From contig NZ_CP014263.1 of NCBI RefSeq assembly GCF_001988955.1, forward strand, positions 4,062,001-4,126,000: a stretch of DNA of 64,000 nucleotides, in the 5' to 3' direction. Below, piece after piece: positions 32,391-41,365 of this stretch. The notes below the pieces were generated by a model that had not been told where the DNA came from, did no database searches, and saw nothing but the letters and a program-made list of their open reading frames with translations. The first letter of the stretch is position 1. The number at the start of each line of letters is the position of its first letter. Source of the stretch: Spirosoma montaniterrae (GTDB lineage Bacteria; Bacteroidota; Bacteroidia; Cytophagales; Spirosomataceae). Both the position numbers and the translations under genes were made by a program.

Positions 32391-33872
32391 TTAGTGGTTC
32401 AATGGCGACCGAACAATATCGCTGTCGGGCAGCATTGGCAAACCATATAACACAGTCTTATTCCGTTCGAAAGCGGGCCGGTCAAGGTCAGCAGCCAGGT
32501 ATTGGCCCTTCACAAACGTAGCAACCATCTGTTCAATCAGCGGTGCGTCGCTGGGACGTTCTTCGTCTAACTCCAGCACGTCGGCGTCGGGTTCGTCGTA
32601 GGGGTACTCTACCGTGCCACTCATGCCGGGTCGGATAATTGCCGTGCCGTTATACCCCGTTGGCGTTTGTTTTTCATCTACCAGTGTCGTTATGCCCACC
32701 GGCTCAACAGCACCCACCGGCTCGGCTTCCAGCACCAGTTCCTCTTCCAACGGCTGCGTTTCAACGGCGTCCTGAACCTGTAACTCACTCTCAATCAATT
32801 TCGACTCTACAGGCGTACTAATTTCAACCGGAGCGGGGCTACCCAGCAGTTCTTCAAGATCGCCCGTGCCTTCAAACCCGGCGGCAATAATGGTTACGCG
32901 CAGGCTTTCGGCCAGATTCGGGTCGGTGATGGCACCAAACTTGAACATGCGGGCCTGCGTCTGGATTTTCTTAGCGACGTGTTCCGAAATAGCCATCTGC
33001 TCTTTCAAACGCATGGCATATTCTTTACTCGACGAGATGGTGAGCAGAATCCGTTTGGCCCCCCGAATGTCGTGGTCGTTCAGCAGGGGCGAGTTCAGCG
33101 CGGCTTCGATGGCTTTCAGCGCACGCTCATCGCCAGCCGCTTCTGCCGACCCCATCACCGACTGACCGGCTCCTTCAAGCACTTTCTTCACGTCGGCAAA
33201 GTCGGCGTTGATATCGCCCTGCGTCGTAATGATTTCGGCAATGCTTTTCACAGCATTTGCCAGCACGTCGTCGGCATGGGCGTAGGCTTCGGTCCAGGTC
33301 AGTTCGCTGTAGAGTTCGGCCAGTTTATCGTTCAAAACGACCAGCACGGTATCGCAGCTTTTCTTGAGCTTTTCAATACCTTCGCGAGCCTGTTCTTTCT
33401 TGTCGGTGCCTTCGTACCAGTACGGAGCCGTTACGACAGCCACAGTCAGCAGGCCCATTTCCCGGGCCACCTCTGCCACAACCGGAGCCGCGCCCGTTCC
33501 TGTTCCGCCCCCCATACCTGCCGTGATGAATACCATCTTGGTTGGTGCTGCCAGCAAATTGCGAATTTCCTCAATGCTGGCTCGGGCGGCTTCTTCACCG
33601 GCTTTGGCCTCCGTACCGGCTCCCAGACCATCGCCCAGTTGCAGCTTGGTTGGCACCGGATTGTTCATCAACGCCTGACGGTCGGTATTACAGATGGCGA
33701 AGTTCACATCCTTCATACCGAGGTTAAACATGTGCTTGACGGCGTTGCCGCCCATGCCACCCACACCGACAACCTTTATGATAGTCGGATTATCGTCCGG
33801 TATGTCAAATCTATATCCCTGACTCAGCATCTTATCGGAATTAGGTGTCTTTTCGTTGTACAAAAACTGCAT
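32391..33872 (-). CDS. ftsZ: Cell division GTPase FtsZ
   Basis: FtsZ polymerises into the division ring and recruits the divisome, using GTP. I start at the ATG at 33872 (493 residues). An ATG at 33830 (MLSQGYRF) is equally possible, while the frame's TTG at 33893 is unlikely. Motifs are VVGVGGMGGNAVKHM and the tubulin signature GGGTGTGAAPVVAEVA, with the T7-like NADFADVKK. After about residue 320 comes a long acidic, proline-poor linker (ELEEELVLEAEPVGAVEPVG). Near the end LDRPAFERN resembles the conserved tail for FtsA binding. It is followed by some 24 extra residues (VLYGLPMLPDSDIV...). Last gene of the inverted dcw half. Confidence 0.97.
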   Translation of the reverse strand: MQFLYNEKTPNSDKMLSQGYRFDIPDDNPTIIKVVGVGGMGGNAVKHMFNLGMKDVNFAICNTDRQALMNNPVPTKLQLGDGLGAGTEAKAGEEAARASIEEIRNLLAAPTKMVFITAGMGGGTGTGAAPVVAEVAREMGLLTVAVVTAPYWYEGTDKKEQAREGIEKLKKSCDTVLVVLNDKLAELYSELTWTEAYAHADDVLANAVKSIAEIITTQGDINADFADVKKVLEGAGQSVMGSAEAAGDERALKAIEAALNSPLLNDHDIRGAKRILLTISSSKEYAMRLKEQMAISEHVAKKIQTQARMFKFGAITDPNLAESLRVTIIAAGFEGTGDLEELLGSPAPVEISTPVESKLIESELQVQDAVETQPLEEELVLEAEPVGAVEPVGITTLVDEKQTPTGYNGTAIIRPGMSGTVEYPYDEPDADVLELDEERPSDAPLIEQMVATFVKGQYLAADLDRPAFERNKTVLYGLPMLPDSDIVRSPLNH

Positions 33873-33917
33873 ATATGCGTGTAAACCGGCCAACAGCCGG
33901 TTCTCCCTTCCGGGTCG

Positions 33918-35357
33918 TTAATATGGGTCCGTTTCGCTGCCCCGAATGGGCTGAAACAATTTTTTTATCCACCGACTCACCGTGCTCTCCTCCGGCTCTT
34001 TGTCGACAGGTTTTTCACGCCCGCCAACCGGCTCACGGCTTCCCACCGGTTCACGCCCGCCAACGGGTTCACGGCCACCCATCGGACGCCCCACATACCC
34101 ACCGTTAGCCACTGGCCCGGCAGCTTCCTCGTTAACTCGATTTGGGTCGGTAATAAACGAAATACGGTTATCGATAGTCTTATAGCCCGCCCAAACCAGC
34201 CCCACGGCGGTCGCATGAGCCGGATCGCCAACGAGGTCGGCACGGCCATTGGGTTCGAGTCGTTCGGGGTAGCCGACGCGCACTTCTTCAGCGCCCGTAA
34301 CGCGGCCAAAAATCTGCTCGATTCCCGGAATCATCGACGAGCCACCCGTTAATACGATACCACCGAGCAGTTTACCGTCGTACCCCGACCGAATAATTTC
34401 GGCCTGCACCAGCGCGGCAATTTCCCGCAGCCGGTCTTCAATGATGAGTGCCACATTTTTCAGCAACACGTCTTTCGGTCGGCGGTTGCTCAGCCCCGGC
34501 ACGGCTACCACTTCGTTCAGGCTATACTCAGCCGGACTGGCTTTGCCAAAACGACGCTTCAACTGTTCGGCCTGGTTGGGCAGAATCTTACAACCCGCCT
34601 GAATATCAGAGGTTACGCTATTGCCCGCCCACGGAAATACGGCCACGTGCCGCAGTACATTGCGGTAATAAATTGCCATTTCGGTGGTGCCGCCCCCCAT
34701 ATCGACCAGGGCTACACCGGCATATTTTTCTTCATCAGTCAACACCGCCAACCCCGACGCCAGGGCCGACAGCATCATTGTCTCCTGCTCTAAATTGTTA
34801 CGCGTGATGCACTTGCGTACATTACGGGCTGCGCTGGCCTGAGCGGTAATCAATTGAAAATCAGCACCCAGTTTCACCCCATTACGACCAACCGGCTGGT
34901 TGATGTTGGTTTCGCTGTCAACTACGAAATCCATTGGCAGCACGTGGATAATTTCTTTATCCGACGAAATAGCCGGGTTTCGGTACATGTCGCTCAGCAG
35001 ATGATCGATGTCTTCGATCTGAATTTCATCGCCAGACGACGAGCGGGTAATGATGCCGCTCGATTTTATCGATGTTACGTGTGAGCCGCTAAAACTTACA
35101 TTCACCGAGTGAATATTTAAGTTCGACTGGGCTGCCACGTCATTGATCGCTTTTCGGATAGCGTTTACGGTGTTGTTCACGTTAACAACCGAACCTTTCG
35201 TAACGCCATCGGCCAACGGCGTTTCGCCTACGCCCAATATTTCGAGCGTTTCCTGCTCTTTGTTGTTGCGAACCAACCGGCCTGCTACAGCGCAGATTTT
35301 GGTGCTGCCAATGTCCAGGCCTACTACAATCTTGTCGTCCATACTCGCTGTTGTCAT
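33918..35357 (-). CDS. ftsA: Cell division protein FtsA
   Basis: FtsA is the actin-like protein that ties FtsZ to the membrane. I start at 35357 (479 residues): this ATG overlaps the ftsQ stop as ATGA, a coupling arrangement, whereas the frame also offers 35363 and 35342. The ATPase motifs are VVGLDIGSTKICAV, ALVDMGGGTTEMAI and GGIVLTGGSSMIPGI. The C-terminal tail holds four hexapeptide repeats of GGREPV type encoded by an 18-bp tandem repeat. It ends in STVSRWIKKLFQPI, an amphipathic helix of the membrane-targeting kind. Neighbours are ftsQ upstream and ftsZ 45 bp downstream. Confidence 0.96.
   Translation of the reverse strand: MTTASMDDKIVVGLDIGSTKICAVAGRLVRNNKEQETLEILGVGETPLADGVTKGSVVNVNNTVNAIRKAINDVAAQSNLNIHSVNVSFSGSHVTSIKSSGIITRSSSGDEIQIEDIDHLLSDMYRNPAISSDKEIIHVLPMDFVVDSETNINQPVGRNGVKLGADFQLITAQASAARNVRKCITRNNLEQETMMLSALASGLAVLTDEEKYAGVALVDMGGGTTEMAIYYRNVLRHVAVFPWAGNSVTSDIQAGCKILPNQAEQLKRRFGKASPAEYSLNEVVAVPGLSNRRPKDVLLKNVALIIEDRLREIAALVQAEIIRSGYDGKLLGGIVLTGGSSMIPGIEQIFGRVTGAEEVRVGYPERLEPNGRADLVGDPAHATAVGLVWAGYKTIDNRISFITDPNRVNEEAAGPVANGGYVGRPMGGREPVGGREPVGSREPVGGREKPVDKEPEESTVSRWIKKLFQPIRGSETDPY
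34008..34079 (-). repeat. Four 18-bp tandem repeats inside ftsA
   Basis: Four in-frame units of 18 bp encode GGREPV, GGREPV, GSREPV and GGREKP. They lie in the linker between the ATPase core and the membrane-targeting helix. Unit number can change by slippage without breaking the frame. Confidence 0.85.
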
Positions 35358-36133
35358 TCGCACACAATTTGATTTCGATATTGAACGTTTACCCGACTGT
35401 AGCGATCCCAGCCTTTGGCAGGCAAAACGTCCGTATATACTAATTTCAGTTTCTTAAACTTAGCATCCAAATCTGTGGGTGGTCCCAGTTCGATTTGGTG
35501 TTTGCCAAGTTGCGGCCACATCGTTACCTCACCCTGCCTGTCGACCGACAATTCAGTAATCTGCGCCCGCCAGAACGGATCATCGTGAATGCGTTTCAGC
35601 AAATCCAGCAAAGGCCGGTTTCGTTCGTTTCCCAATGACCGGTTCGTGGCGAAATATGGCCCTGTCAGGATTGGTACCCGCGCCGAGTAGTTCATCGAGA
35701 TTGGAAAAAGCCGCCCGTCTTCGCTAACATACACCCCCGATACCGTATGCATGGCCTCGCCTGCTGTCAATAATCTTGCCAACGGACGCGGTTGATCTAT
35801 AGAGACGAGCAAATTCCCCGTTAGGTCACGCGAAATTTGACAGTTTTTTACCAGACCGTGTCGCAATAATCGGGTTTCAAGCTGCCGGAAATTGATGTCC
35901 GCATAGTCTTTGCCAACTACCGGGTCAGCCCCTTCGTTGGTTAGATAACCCGTAACATCCCGACGTGTTAAAAAATTATGTCCATCTACCTGATTAAGTC
36001 GGATAATTACCGACCGAACGTGCTTTTGTCCATGCTGAATTTCAGTGAATGCAATCAAACCAAACAGGCCCAAAAGACTTACAGCAACGATCAACCACTT
36101 TTTGGTTGATTTAAAGGTAGAAAACATCTCCAT
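35354..36133 (-). CDS. ftsQ: Cell division protein FtsQ
   Basis: The 259-residue bitopic protein has a short basic head, one membrane helix (about residues 12-30, WLIVAVSLLGLFGLIAF) and a periplasmic POTRA domain (VRSVIIRLNQVDGHNFLTRRDVTGYL). A FtsQ-like beta domain then runs to the C-terminus. It scaffolds FtsL and FtsB in the divisome. It lies between murC and ftsA, as usual, and its stop overlaps the ftsA start. The sequence is divergent, as is normal for FtsQ in this phylum. The start at 36133 or 36127 cannot be separated. Confidence 0.9.
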   Translation of the reverse strand: MEMFSTFKSTKKWLIVAVSLLGLFGLIAFTEIQHGQKHVRSVIIRLNQVDGHNFLTRRDVTGYLTNEGADPVVGKDYADINFRQLETRLLRHGLVKNCQISRDLTGNLLVSIDQPRPLARLLTAGEAMHTVSGVYVSEDGRLFPISMNYSARVPILTGPYFATNRSLGNERNRPLLDLLKRIHDDPFWRAQITELSVDRQGEVTMWPQLGKHQIELGPPTDLDAKFKKLKLVYTDVLPAKGWDRYSRVNVQYRNQIVCE

Positions 36134-36160
36134 ACAAGTCAGGAAGTCATGGTAATATTT

Positions 36161-37549
36161 TTATTTATTGGTCTCTAAAGTTGTCTTCAGGGTAGGTAGC
36201 AATTGGTCGATGTCACCGGCACCGATAGTTACGAGCAGTTGAGGGCGTCTTTCCCGCACAACGTCAGATAGTTCGGCTCTGGTACTTTGTCGTTTCGTTT
36301 TCGAGCGAACGTTCCGAAAGATCAGGTCTGACGTAACACCGTCGATGGGTAACTCACGCGCCGGGTAAATATCCAGCAAAATCACATGATCGGCCAGCGA
36401 CAGGCTCTCGGCAAACCCGTCGGCAAAGTCGCGCGTTCGGCTGAAGAGGTGCGGTTGAAACACCGCCGTTAGCTCACGGTCGGGATACAACGCCTTCACC
36501 GACGACAGAAACGCTCGTACCTCTTCAGGATGATGCGCGTAATCGTCGATCAGCACAACTTCGTCGGTTTTCAGGATGTACTCGAACCGCCGGCGAACGC
36601 CCCGATACGTGTTGAGAGCCGAGCGGATGGCTTCGGGCGATACGCCCAGTTCGAGCGCAACGGCCCCGGCAGCTATGGCATTTTCGACGTTGTGAAAACC
36701 TGGTATCGGCAAGGCAATATCGCTAATAACCCCCTGCGGATACACCAGATCGAAAACGAAAGCCGCGTTTTCGATACGCAGATTCTGGCTCCGGTAGTCA
36801 CCATCGTAGAGTGAATAAGGCCGAACGGTAGCCTTAGTTTTATCGGCCAGCGATAAGCCGCTTTTCATGAACAGCGTACCACCCGGCTCAATCTGACTCA
36901 CGAACGTACCGAACGACTCGAGCACGGCATCATGCGCCCCATAAATGTCTAAATGGTCGGCGTCGGTGGAGGTGACAATGGCGAGTTTCGGGAACAGCGT
37001 CAGAAAAGAGCGGTCGAACTCGTCGGCTTCCACTACACACACCACGTCGCGCAGGTTCTCGGTTGGTTCGTTGAGCAGGAAGTTAGAGCCATAATTATTG
37101 GTGATGCCGCCCAGAAAAGCCGCACAGTTAACGCCTGCATCACGCAGAATATGCGCCACCATCGACGACGTAGTGGTTTTACCGTGCGTACCGGCTACGC
37201 CCACTGTTGTCATTTGCCCGGCCAGCAAGCCCAGCACCTGCGACCGCTTTTTAAGCGTAAACCCGTTCTCTGTCAGGTAAATGTATTCAGCATGGGTTTT
37301 CGGCACGGCGGGCGTATAAATCACGAGCGTATCGGCGGGGTTCTCGCGAAACACTGCCGGAATTTGTTCAACGTCTTCGCTGAAGTGAACGGTCATGCCT
37401 TCGGCCTGTAGCGCGTCGGTCAGAGCCGTTGGCGTTTTGTCGTACCCAGCTACTGGATAGCCGTTGACCACAAACCAACGGGCCAGCGCACTCATGCCAA
37501 TGCCGCCAATACCAAGAAAATAAATGTATTTGAACGAGTCAACTGTCAT
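36161..37549 (-). CDS. murC: UDP-N-acetylmuramate-L-alanine ligase MurC
   Basis: MurC adds L-alanine to UDP-MurNAc. The 462-residue protein has the N-terminal glycine-rich FLGIGGIGMSALARW, the ATP-binding GTHGKTTTSSM, and the conserved VVEADEFDRSFL, HNVENAIAAGAVAL, RRRFEYI and DDYAHHPEEVRAFL of Mur ligases. Length is typical. It sits between murG and ftsQ, with 78 bp to the murG stop. Confidence 0.97.
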   Translation of the reverse strand: MTVDSFKYIYFLGIGGIGMSALARWFVVNGYPVAGYDKTPTALTDALQAEGMTVHFSEDVEQIPAVFRENPADTLVIYTPAVPKTHAEYIYLTENGFTLKKRSQVLGLLAGQMTTVGVAGTHGKTTTSSMVAHILRDAGVNCAAFLGGITNNYGSNFLLNEPTENLRDVVCVVEADEFDRSFLTLFPKLAIVTSTDADHLDIYGAHDAVLESFGTFVSQIEPGGTLFMKSGLSLADKTKATVRPYSLYDGDYRSQNLRIENAAFVFDLVYPQGVISDIALPIPGFHNVENAIAAGAVALELGVSPEAIRSALNTYRGVRRRFEYILKTDEVVLIDDYAHHPEEVRAFLSSVKALYPDRELTAVFQPHLFSRTRDFADGFAESLSLADHVILLDIYPARELPIDGVTSDLIFRNVRSKTKRQSTRAELSDVVRERRPQLLVTIGAGDIDQLLPTLKTTLETNK

Positions 37550-37627
37550 GCGAATGGCCGGGCGGTCTGAAAACCTGTCCCAAATCTATTTTTATTTTCA
37601 ATTATTTCAAAACAGTAACAAAAATTG

Positions 37628-38722
37628 TTACATCCCAGCGAGTTTTCGCACTTCTTCCGCAATTTCCCGCGCTGCGTTCGGACGGGCCAGCGTTTTGATT
37701 TCGGTACGCAACTGTTGCTGCCGGGCCGGATTAGCAAACAAATCCAGTGTTGTTGTAATTAGCTGTTGCCGGGCCTCCTGATCGCGCACCAGCAAAGCCG
37801 CGCTGCGCTCTACCAACGCCATTGCGTTTTTGGTCTGATGATCTTCCGCAGCCGCCGGAAATGGCACCAGAATAGCCGGACGCCCTACCAGACACAACTC
37901 CGATACCGACAACGCCCCCGCCCGCGACACCACCACGTCGGCTACGCCATAGGCTTTGTCTATGTCATAGATAAAATCATACGCCTTCACCAACGCCGAC
38001 CCGGTTGCGGTTACAGCCGCCTGCGCCCGCTCAATAAACGCCGGGCCAGTTTGCCAGATTACCTGAATGCCCGCATCGATAAAACGCCGGATGCCAGCTT
38101 CTATACTCTCATTAATGGTTCGGGCACCCTGACTACCGCCAATAATCAGCAGCGTTGGCCGCCCCGAATTCAGCCCGAACAACGCCCGGCCTGCCTCCGC
38201 CTGTTGATCGGCAAACTGTATGTCGCTCCGAACCGGATTGCCGGTCAACCGAATTTTGTCGGCATCGAAAAAAGCGTCCATGCCCGGATAGGCTACACAA
38301 ATGCGCTTTGCCCAGCGAGCCAGCACTTTGTTGGTCAGGCCCGCATAGGAGTTTTGCTCCTGAATCAGCGTGGGTACGCCCGCCAGCGAAGCCGCCAGCA
38401 ACGTTGGACCACTGGCATAGCCGCCTACACCCACGGCCACGTCGGGCTGAAAACGGCTTACGATCTGCCGCGCCCGCAGCAAACTACGTCCAAGCTTTAG
38501 CGGAAATGCCAGATTGTCGAGCGTCAGTTCCCGTTTGATGCCTACCACGGGCAAACCTTCGATTCGGTAGCCTGCGCGCGGCACTTTCTCCATCTCCATC
38601 TTGCCCTCAGCCCCTACAAACAAAATCTCCGTAGCAGGGTCAATTGCTTTCAACTCGTTGGCGATGGCGATGGCCGGGTAAATGTGTCCGCCCGTTCCAC
38701 CTCCGCTGATAATTACGTTCAT
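37628..38722 (-). CDS. murG: Lipid II synthase MurG
   Basis: MurG transfers GlcNAc from UDP-GlcNAc to lipid I on the cytoplasmic face of the membrane. The 364-residue GT28 protein begins MNVIISGGGTGGHIYPAIAIANEL, with the glycine loop that binds phosphates. It also has VGVGGYASGP, IQEQNSYAGLTNKVLARWA, LIIGGSQGARTINE and VVSRAGALSVSELCLVGRPAILVPFP. Its ATG follows the ftsW stop by one base, so the two are tightly coupled. Confidence 0.97.
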   Translation of the reverse strand: MNVIISGGGTGGHIYPAIAIANELKAIDPATEILFVGAEGKMEMEKVPRAGYRIEGLPVVGIKRELTLDNLAFPLKLGRSLLRARQIVSRFQPDVAVGVGGYASGPTLLAASLAGVPTLIQEQNSYAGLTNKVLARWAKRICVAYPGMDAFFDADKIRLTGNPVRSDIQFADQQAEAGRALFGLNSGRPTLLIIGGSQGARTINESIEAGIRRFIDAGIQVIWQTGPAFIERAQAAVTATGSALVKAYDFIYDIDKAYGVADVVVSRAGALSVSELCLVGRPAILVPFPAAAEDHQTKNAMALVERSAALLVRDQEARQQLITTTLDLFANPARQQQLRTEIKTLARPNAAREIAEEVRKLAGM

Positions 38723-38723
38723 A

Positions 38724-39845
38724 TCAAATCTTACTTTCGTCGGCTTCTTCTCGGCTCACGCTCAGAATAATACCAATGGCTAAGCCTGTGAAAATCAGCG
38801 ACGTGCCGCCCATGCTGAGCAACGGCAGCGGTTGCCCCGTAACGGGAGCCAGACCAATGGCAACGCACATACTCGCAAACGCCTGAAATACAATGCTGAA
38901 CGTTAACCCCGCCGAGAGCAAACCGCCGAATGGTCGGGATGATTTCTGGAGTGTTTTCATGCCTCGCCAAAGAAACCACAAATAGGCCAGTACAACCGGA
39001 ATACCACCCAGAATAAGCCCGTATTCTTCAACAATGATAGCATAGATAAAGTCGGAAAATGGGTTGGGCAGCGTATTTCGCTGATGGCTATTGCCCGGCC
39101 CCTGCCCCGTTAGCCCACCATTGGCTAAGGCGATGTACGACTGCTCGACCTGATACACAATGGTATCGGCGTCCATAAAGCTTTTGATCCGGTTGGTAGC
39201 TGTGCCGAAACGTTGCCCCAGCACCAGCGCGAAACCGCCGAACACTACGCAGACAGCAATCATGTAAGCCAGATAACGAACCGGCACCCGGCCAATGTAG
39301 AGCAGCAGAAAACAGGTTGCCGCCAGCATTATAGCCGTTGACGTGTTCGACAGAATAATGAGCGAGCAGATGATGCCAATCCACAGAATCATGTTGAAGA
39401 GAACCGTAGGGTCGCTCATGAACTTCTGCCGCTTGGCAAGCATAGCCGCGAGACTCGAAATCAGGGCCAGTTTCGCCAAATCCGACGGCTGAAACGTCTG
39501 GTTGATAATCGGAATCGTTACCCACCGCGACGCATCGTTGAGGCTGGTTCCTTTGAAAAACGCCCACAGCAACAGCGGCACCGACAACCAAAGGCCAAAC
39601 TTCGCCAGCCGGGCGTAATAGATGTAATTGACCCGATGGGCGAAGTAGGTGCAGGCCAGCCCGATCAGCAGCAGCGACCCGTGTTTGAGCAGAAAAATCT
39701 CCGTGTTGCCGTCAAGTTCACGAAACGCTTTCGTACCGGTGGCACTGTACACCACCAAAATACTCATAATCGACAAATACAGCACGATCCACCAGATTTG
39801 GCGGTCGCCTTTCAAGTTGTTGCGTATCCAGTCGCGTAGAACCAT
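38724..39845 (-). CDS. ftsW: Septal peptidoglycan polymerase FtsW
   Basis: FtsW is a SEDS-family glycosyltransferase that polymerises lipid II and works with FtsI. The 373-residue protein has about ten membrane helices. Family motifs include SILVVYSATGTKAF, DLAKLALISSLAAMLA, YQVEQSYIALANGGLTGQGPGNS (the region of the catalytic Asp in the SEDS loop) and a late MGGTSLIFTGLAIGIILSVSRE. The upstream gap to murD is a palindrome ending a few bases before this start. Confidence 0.96.
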   Translation of the reverse strand: MVLRDWIRNNLKGDRQIWWIVLYLSIMSILVVYSATGTKAFRELDGNTEIFLLKHGSLLLIGLACTYFAHRVNYIYYARLAKFGLWLSVPLLLWAFFKGTSLNDASRWVTIPIINQTFQPSDLAKLALISSLAAMLAKRQKFMSDPTVLFNMILWIGIICSLIILSNTSTAIMLAATCFLLLYIGRVPVRYLAYMIAVCVVFGGFALVLGQRFGTATNRIKSFMDADTIVYQVEQSYIALANGGLTGQGPGNSHQRNTLPNPFSDFIYAIIVEEYGLILGGIPVVLAYLWFLWRGMKTLQKSSRPFGGLLSAGLTFSIVFQAFASMCVAIGLAPVTGQPLPLLSMGGTSLIFTGLAIGIILSVSREEADESKI

Positions 39846-39851
39846 GTTTTT

Positions 39852-39927
39852 TTAGTGAAGAGTGAAAAGTGAAGAGTGAAAAATGCATACTAATAGAGTA
39901 CATTTTTCACTCTTCACTTTTCACTAA
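39852..39927. repeat. Imperfect palindrome of GTGAAGA/GTGAAAA words at the murD-ftsW junction
   Basis: The left arm TTAGTGAAGAGTGAAAAG (39852 on) and right arm CTTTTCACTAA (ending 39927) pair closely over about 27 bp, with a 15-bp loop. The right arm overlaps the end of murD, whose last residues KSEE and stop are encoded by it. The left arm ends 7 bp before the ftsW start. Confidence 0.88.
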
Positions 39928-41253
39928 TTTTTTAACTGCTTCCTTAAATTGATTGCCTCGGTCTTCGTAGTTTTTAAATAAGTCGAAACTGGCGCAGGCG
40001 GGCGAGAGCAATGCCACATCGCCGGGCTGACCCCAATCGAGGGCTTTGGCTACGGCGTCGCGCACGTCCTGAGTTTCATAAATCAGCGGCACTATATCGC
40101 CGAAATGTTCAACCAATTTACGATTATCGGCACCAAGGCAAATTAATGCTTTCACATGCCGACGAACCAGTTCGTCTACCTGACTATAGTCATTGCCTTT
40201 GTCCAGACCGCCTGCCATCCAGATCGTTGGCGCGTCCATGCTCGACAGGGCGTAAAATACGGAATCGACGTTCGTGGCTTTCGAGTCGTTGATAAACCTG
40301 ACGCCGTTGACAGTACCGGCAGGTTCCATACGATGAGCCGCGTTCTGAAACGTCCGCAGTCCTTCGGCAATAGCTTCGCCCGATACGCCTATGGCCTGAG
40401 CCGCGAGCGCAGCCGCCAGCGAGTTAATGGCATTGTGTGGGCCGCGCAGCGTGGTTTCATCCTGTGGCATCCGAAACGTATGGCCGTTATACGTTGCCAC
40501 TAATTCGCCGTTTTGCAAATAGCCGCCTTCCGATACGGGTGATACCAATGAAATCGGCAGACGATGAACTACTGGATTTCGCTTGACCAGTTCGTCCAGA
40601 ATCGGCTGATTTTCCTGAAAGTAGATGAATGCGTCTGAAGGCCGGGCCGTCTGTATTATTCGAAACTTTGAATCGACGTAGTTCTGAAAAACGTAGTCGT
40701 AGCGGTCGAGGTGGTCGGGCGTGATGTTCAGAATCATGCGCACGTCGAGCAGCGTATCATACATATCATCTAACTGAAAACTACTGATTTCCAGCACGTA
40801 ATAATCAAATGCATCGGTAATGACCTGCTGGGCGAAACTATCGCCGATATTACCGGCCAGCCCCACGTTCAGGCCAGCAGTTTTCAGCAGATGATACGTC
40901 AGCAGCGTGGTGGTTGTTTTGCCATTACTACCCGTAATACCGATGAGTTTGGCGCGGGTATAGCGGGCTGCAAACTCGATTTCAGAAATTATCGGCGTAC
41001 CCTGCGCCCGAAGTTTTTGGATGAGGGGCACGTTTCCGGGTATGCCCGGACTTTTAATTACCTCATCAGCATCGAGAATCTGGCTTTCCGTATGCTGGCT
41101 TTCTTCAAACGGTATACCAGCCTTCTGAAGCGTATTCCGGTACGAATCAGTCAGTTGTCCTTTATCTGACAAGAACACATCGAAGCCTTTGGCCTGCGCC
41201 AGCAGCGCGGCTCCAACTCCACTTTCACCCCCACCCAGAACTGCAATTTTCAT
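39907..41253 (-). CDS. murD: UDP-MurNAc-L-alanine:D-glutamate ligase MurD
   Basis: MurD adds D-glutamate to UDP-MurNAc-L-Ala. The 448-residue protein has an N-terminal Rossmann-like domain (MKIAVLGGGESGVGAALLAQ), the ATP loop GITGSNGKTTTTLLTYHLL, NITPDHLDRY, the linker GPHNAINSLAAALAA and FINDSKATNVDSVFYAL. The last residues (KSEE) come from the palindrome that separates it from ftsW. It is the first gene of the inverted dcw half. No promoter stands out in the 112-bp gap upstream, which also contains the mscL terminator. Confidence 0.97.
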   Translation of the reverse strand: MKIAVLGGGESGVGAALLAQAKGFDVFLSDKGQLTDSYRNTLQKAGIPFEESQHTESQILDADEVIKSPGIPGNVPLIQKLRAQGTPIISEIEFAARYTRAKLIGITGSNGKTTTTLLTYHLLKTAGLNVGLAGNIGDSFAQQVITDAFDYYVLEISSFQLDDMYDTLLDVRMILNITPDHLDRYDYVFQNYVDSKFRIIQTARPSDAFIYFQENQPILDELVKRNPVVHRLPISLVSPVSEGGYLQNGELVATYNGHTFRMPQDETTLRGPHNAINSLAAALAAQAIGVSGEAIAEGLRTFQNAAHRMEPAGTVNGVRFINDSKATNVDSVFYALSSMDAPTIWMAGGLDKGNDYSQVDELVRRHVKALICLGADNRKLVEHFGDIVPLIYETQDVRDAVAKALDWGQPGDVALLSPACASFDLFKNYEDRGNQFKEAVKKLVKSEE

Positions 41254-41314
41254 GTGGATAACCGGTCAGGTATTACGAACACCCGGCTCTTTTGCAAAAT
41301 AACGGATAAAAGAA

Positions 41315-41342
41315 GAAGCCCCTCGCGTGGGCAAGAGGCTTT
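41315..41342 (-). terminator. Terminator after mscL
   Basis: On the minus strand AAGCCTCT...AGGGGCTT forms a stem with one mismatch around a 12-base loop, followed by CTTCTTTTATC. It lies between mscL and murD. Confidence 0.6.
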
Positions 41343-41365
41343 TCTGAAAATTTTGTGTGTTCGGG

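Noticed and set aside
32979..33884. 301-residue open frame antisense to ftsZ
   Set aside because: It lies entirely opposite ftsZ and shows the rare-residue pattern of a reverse-frame shadow.
33873..33893. TTG start of FtsZ at 33893
   Set aside because: A TTG start with seven additional residues has no support next to ATGs at 33872 and 33830.
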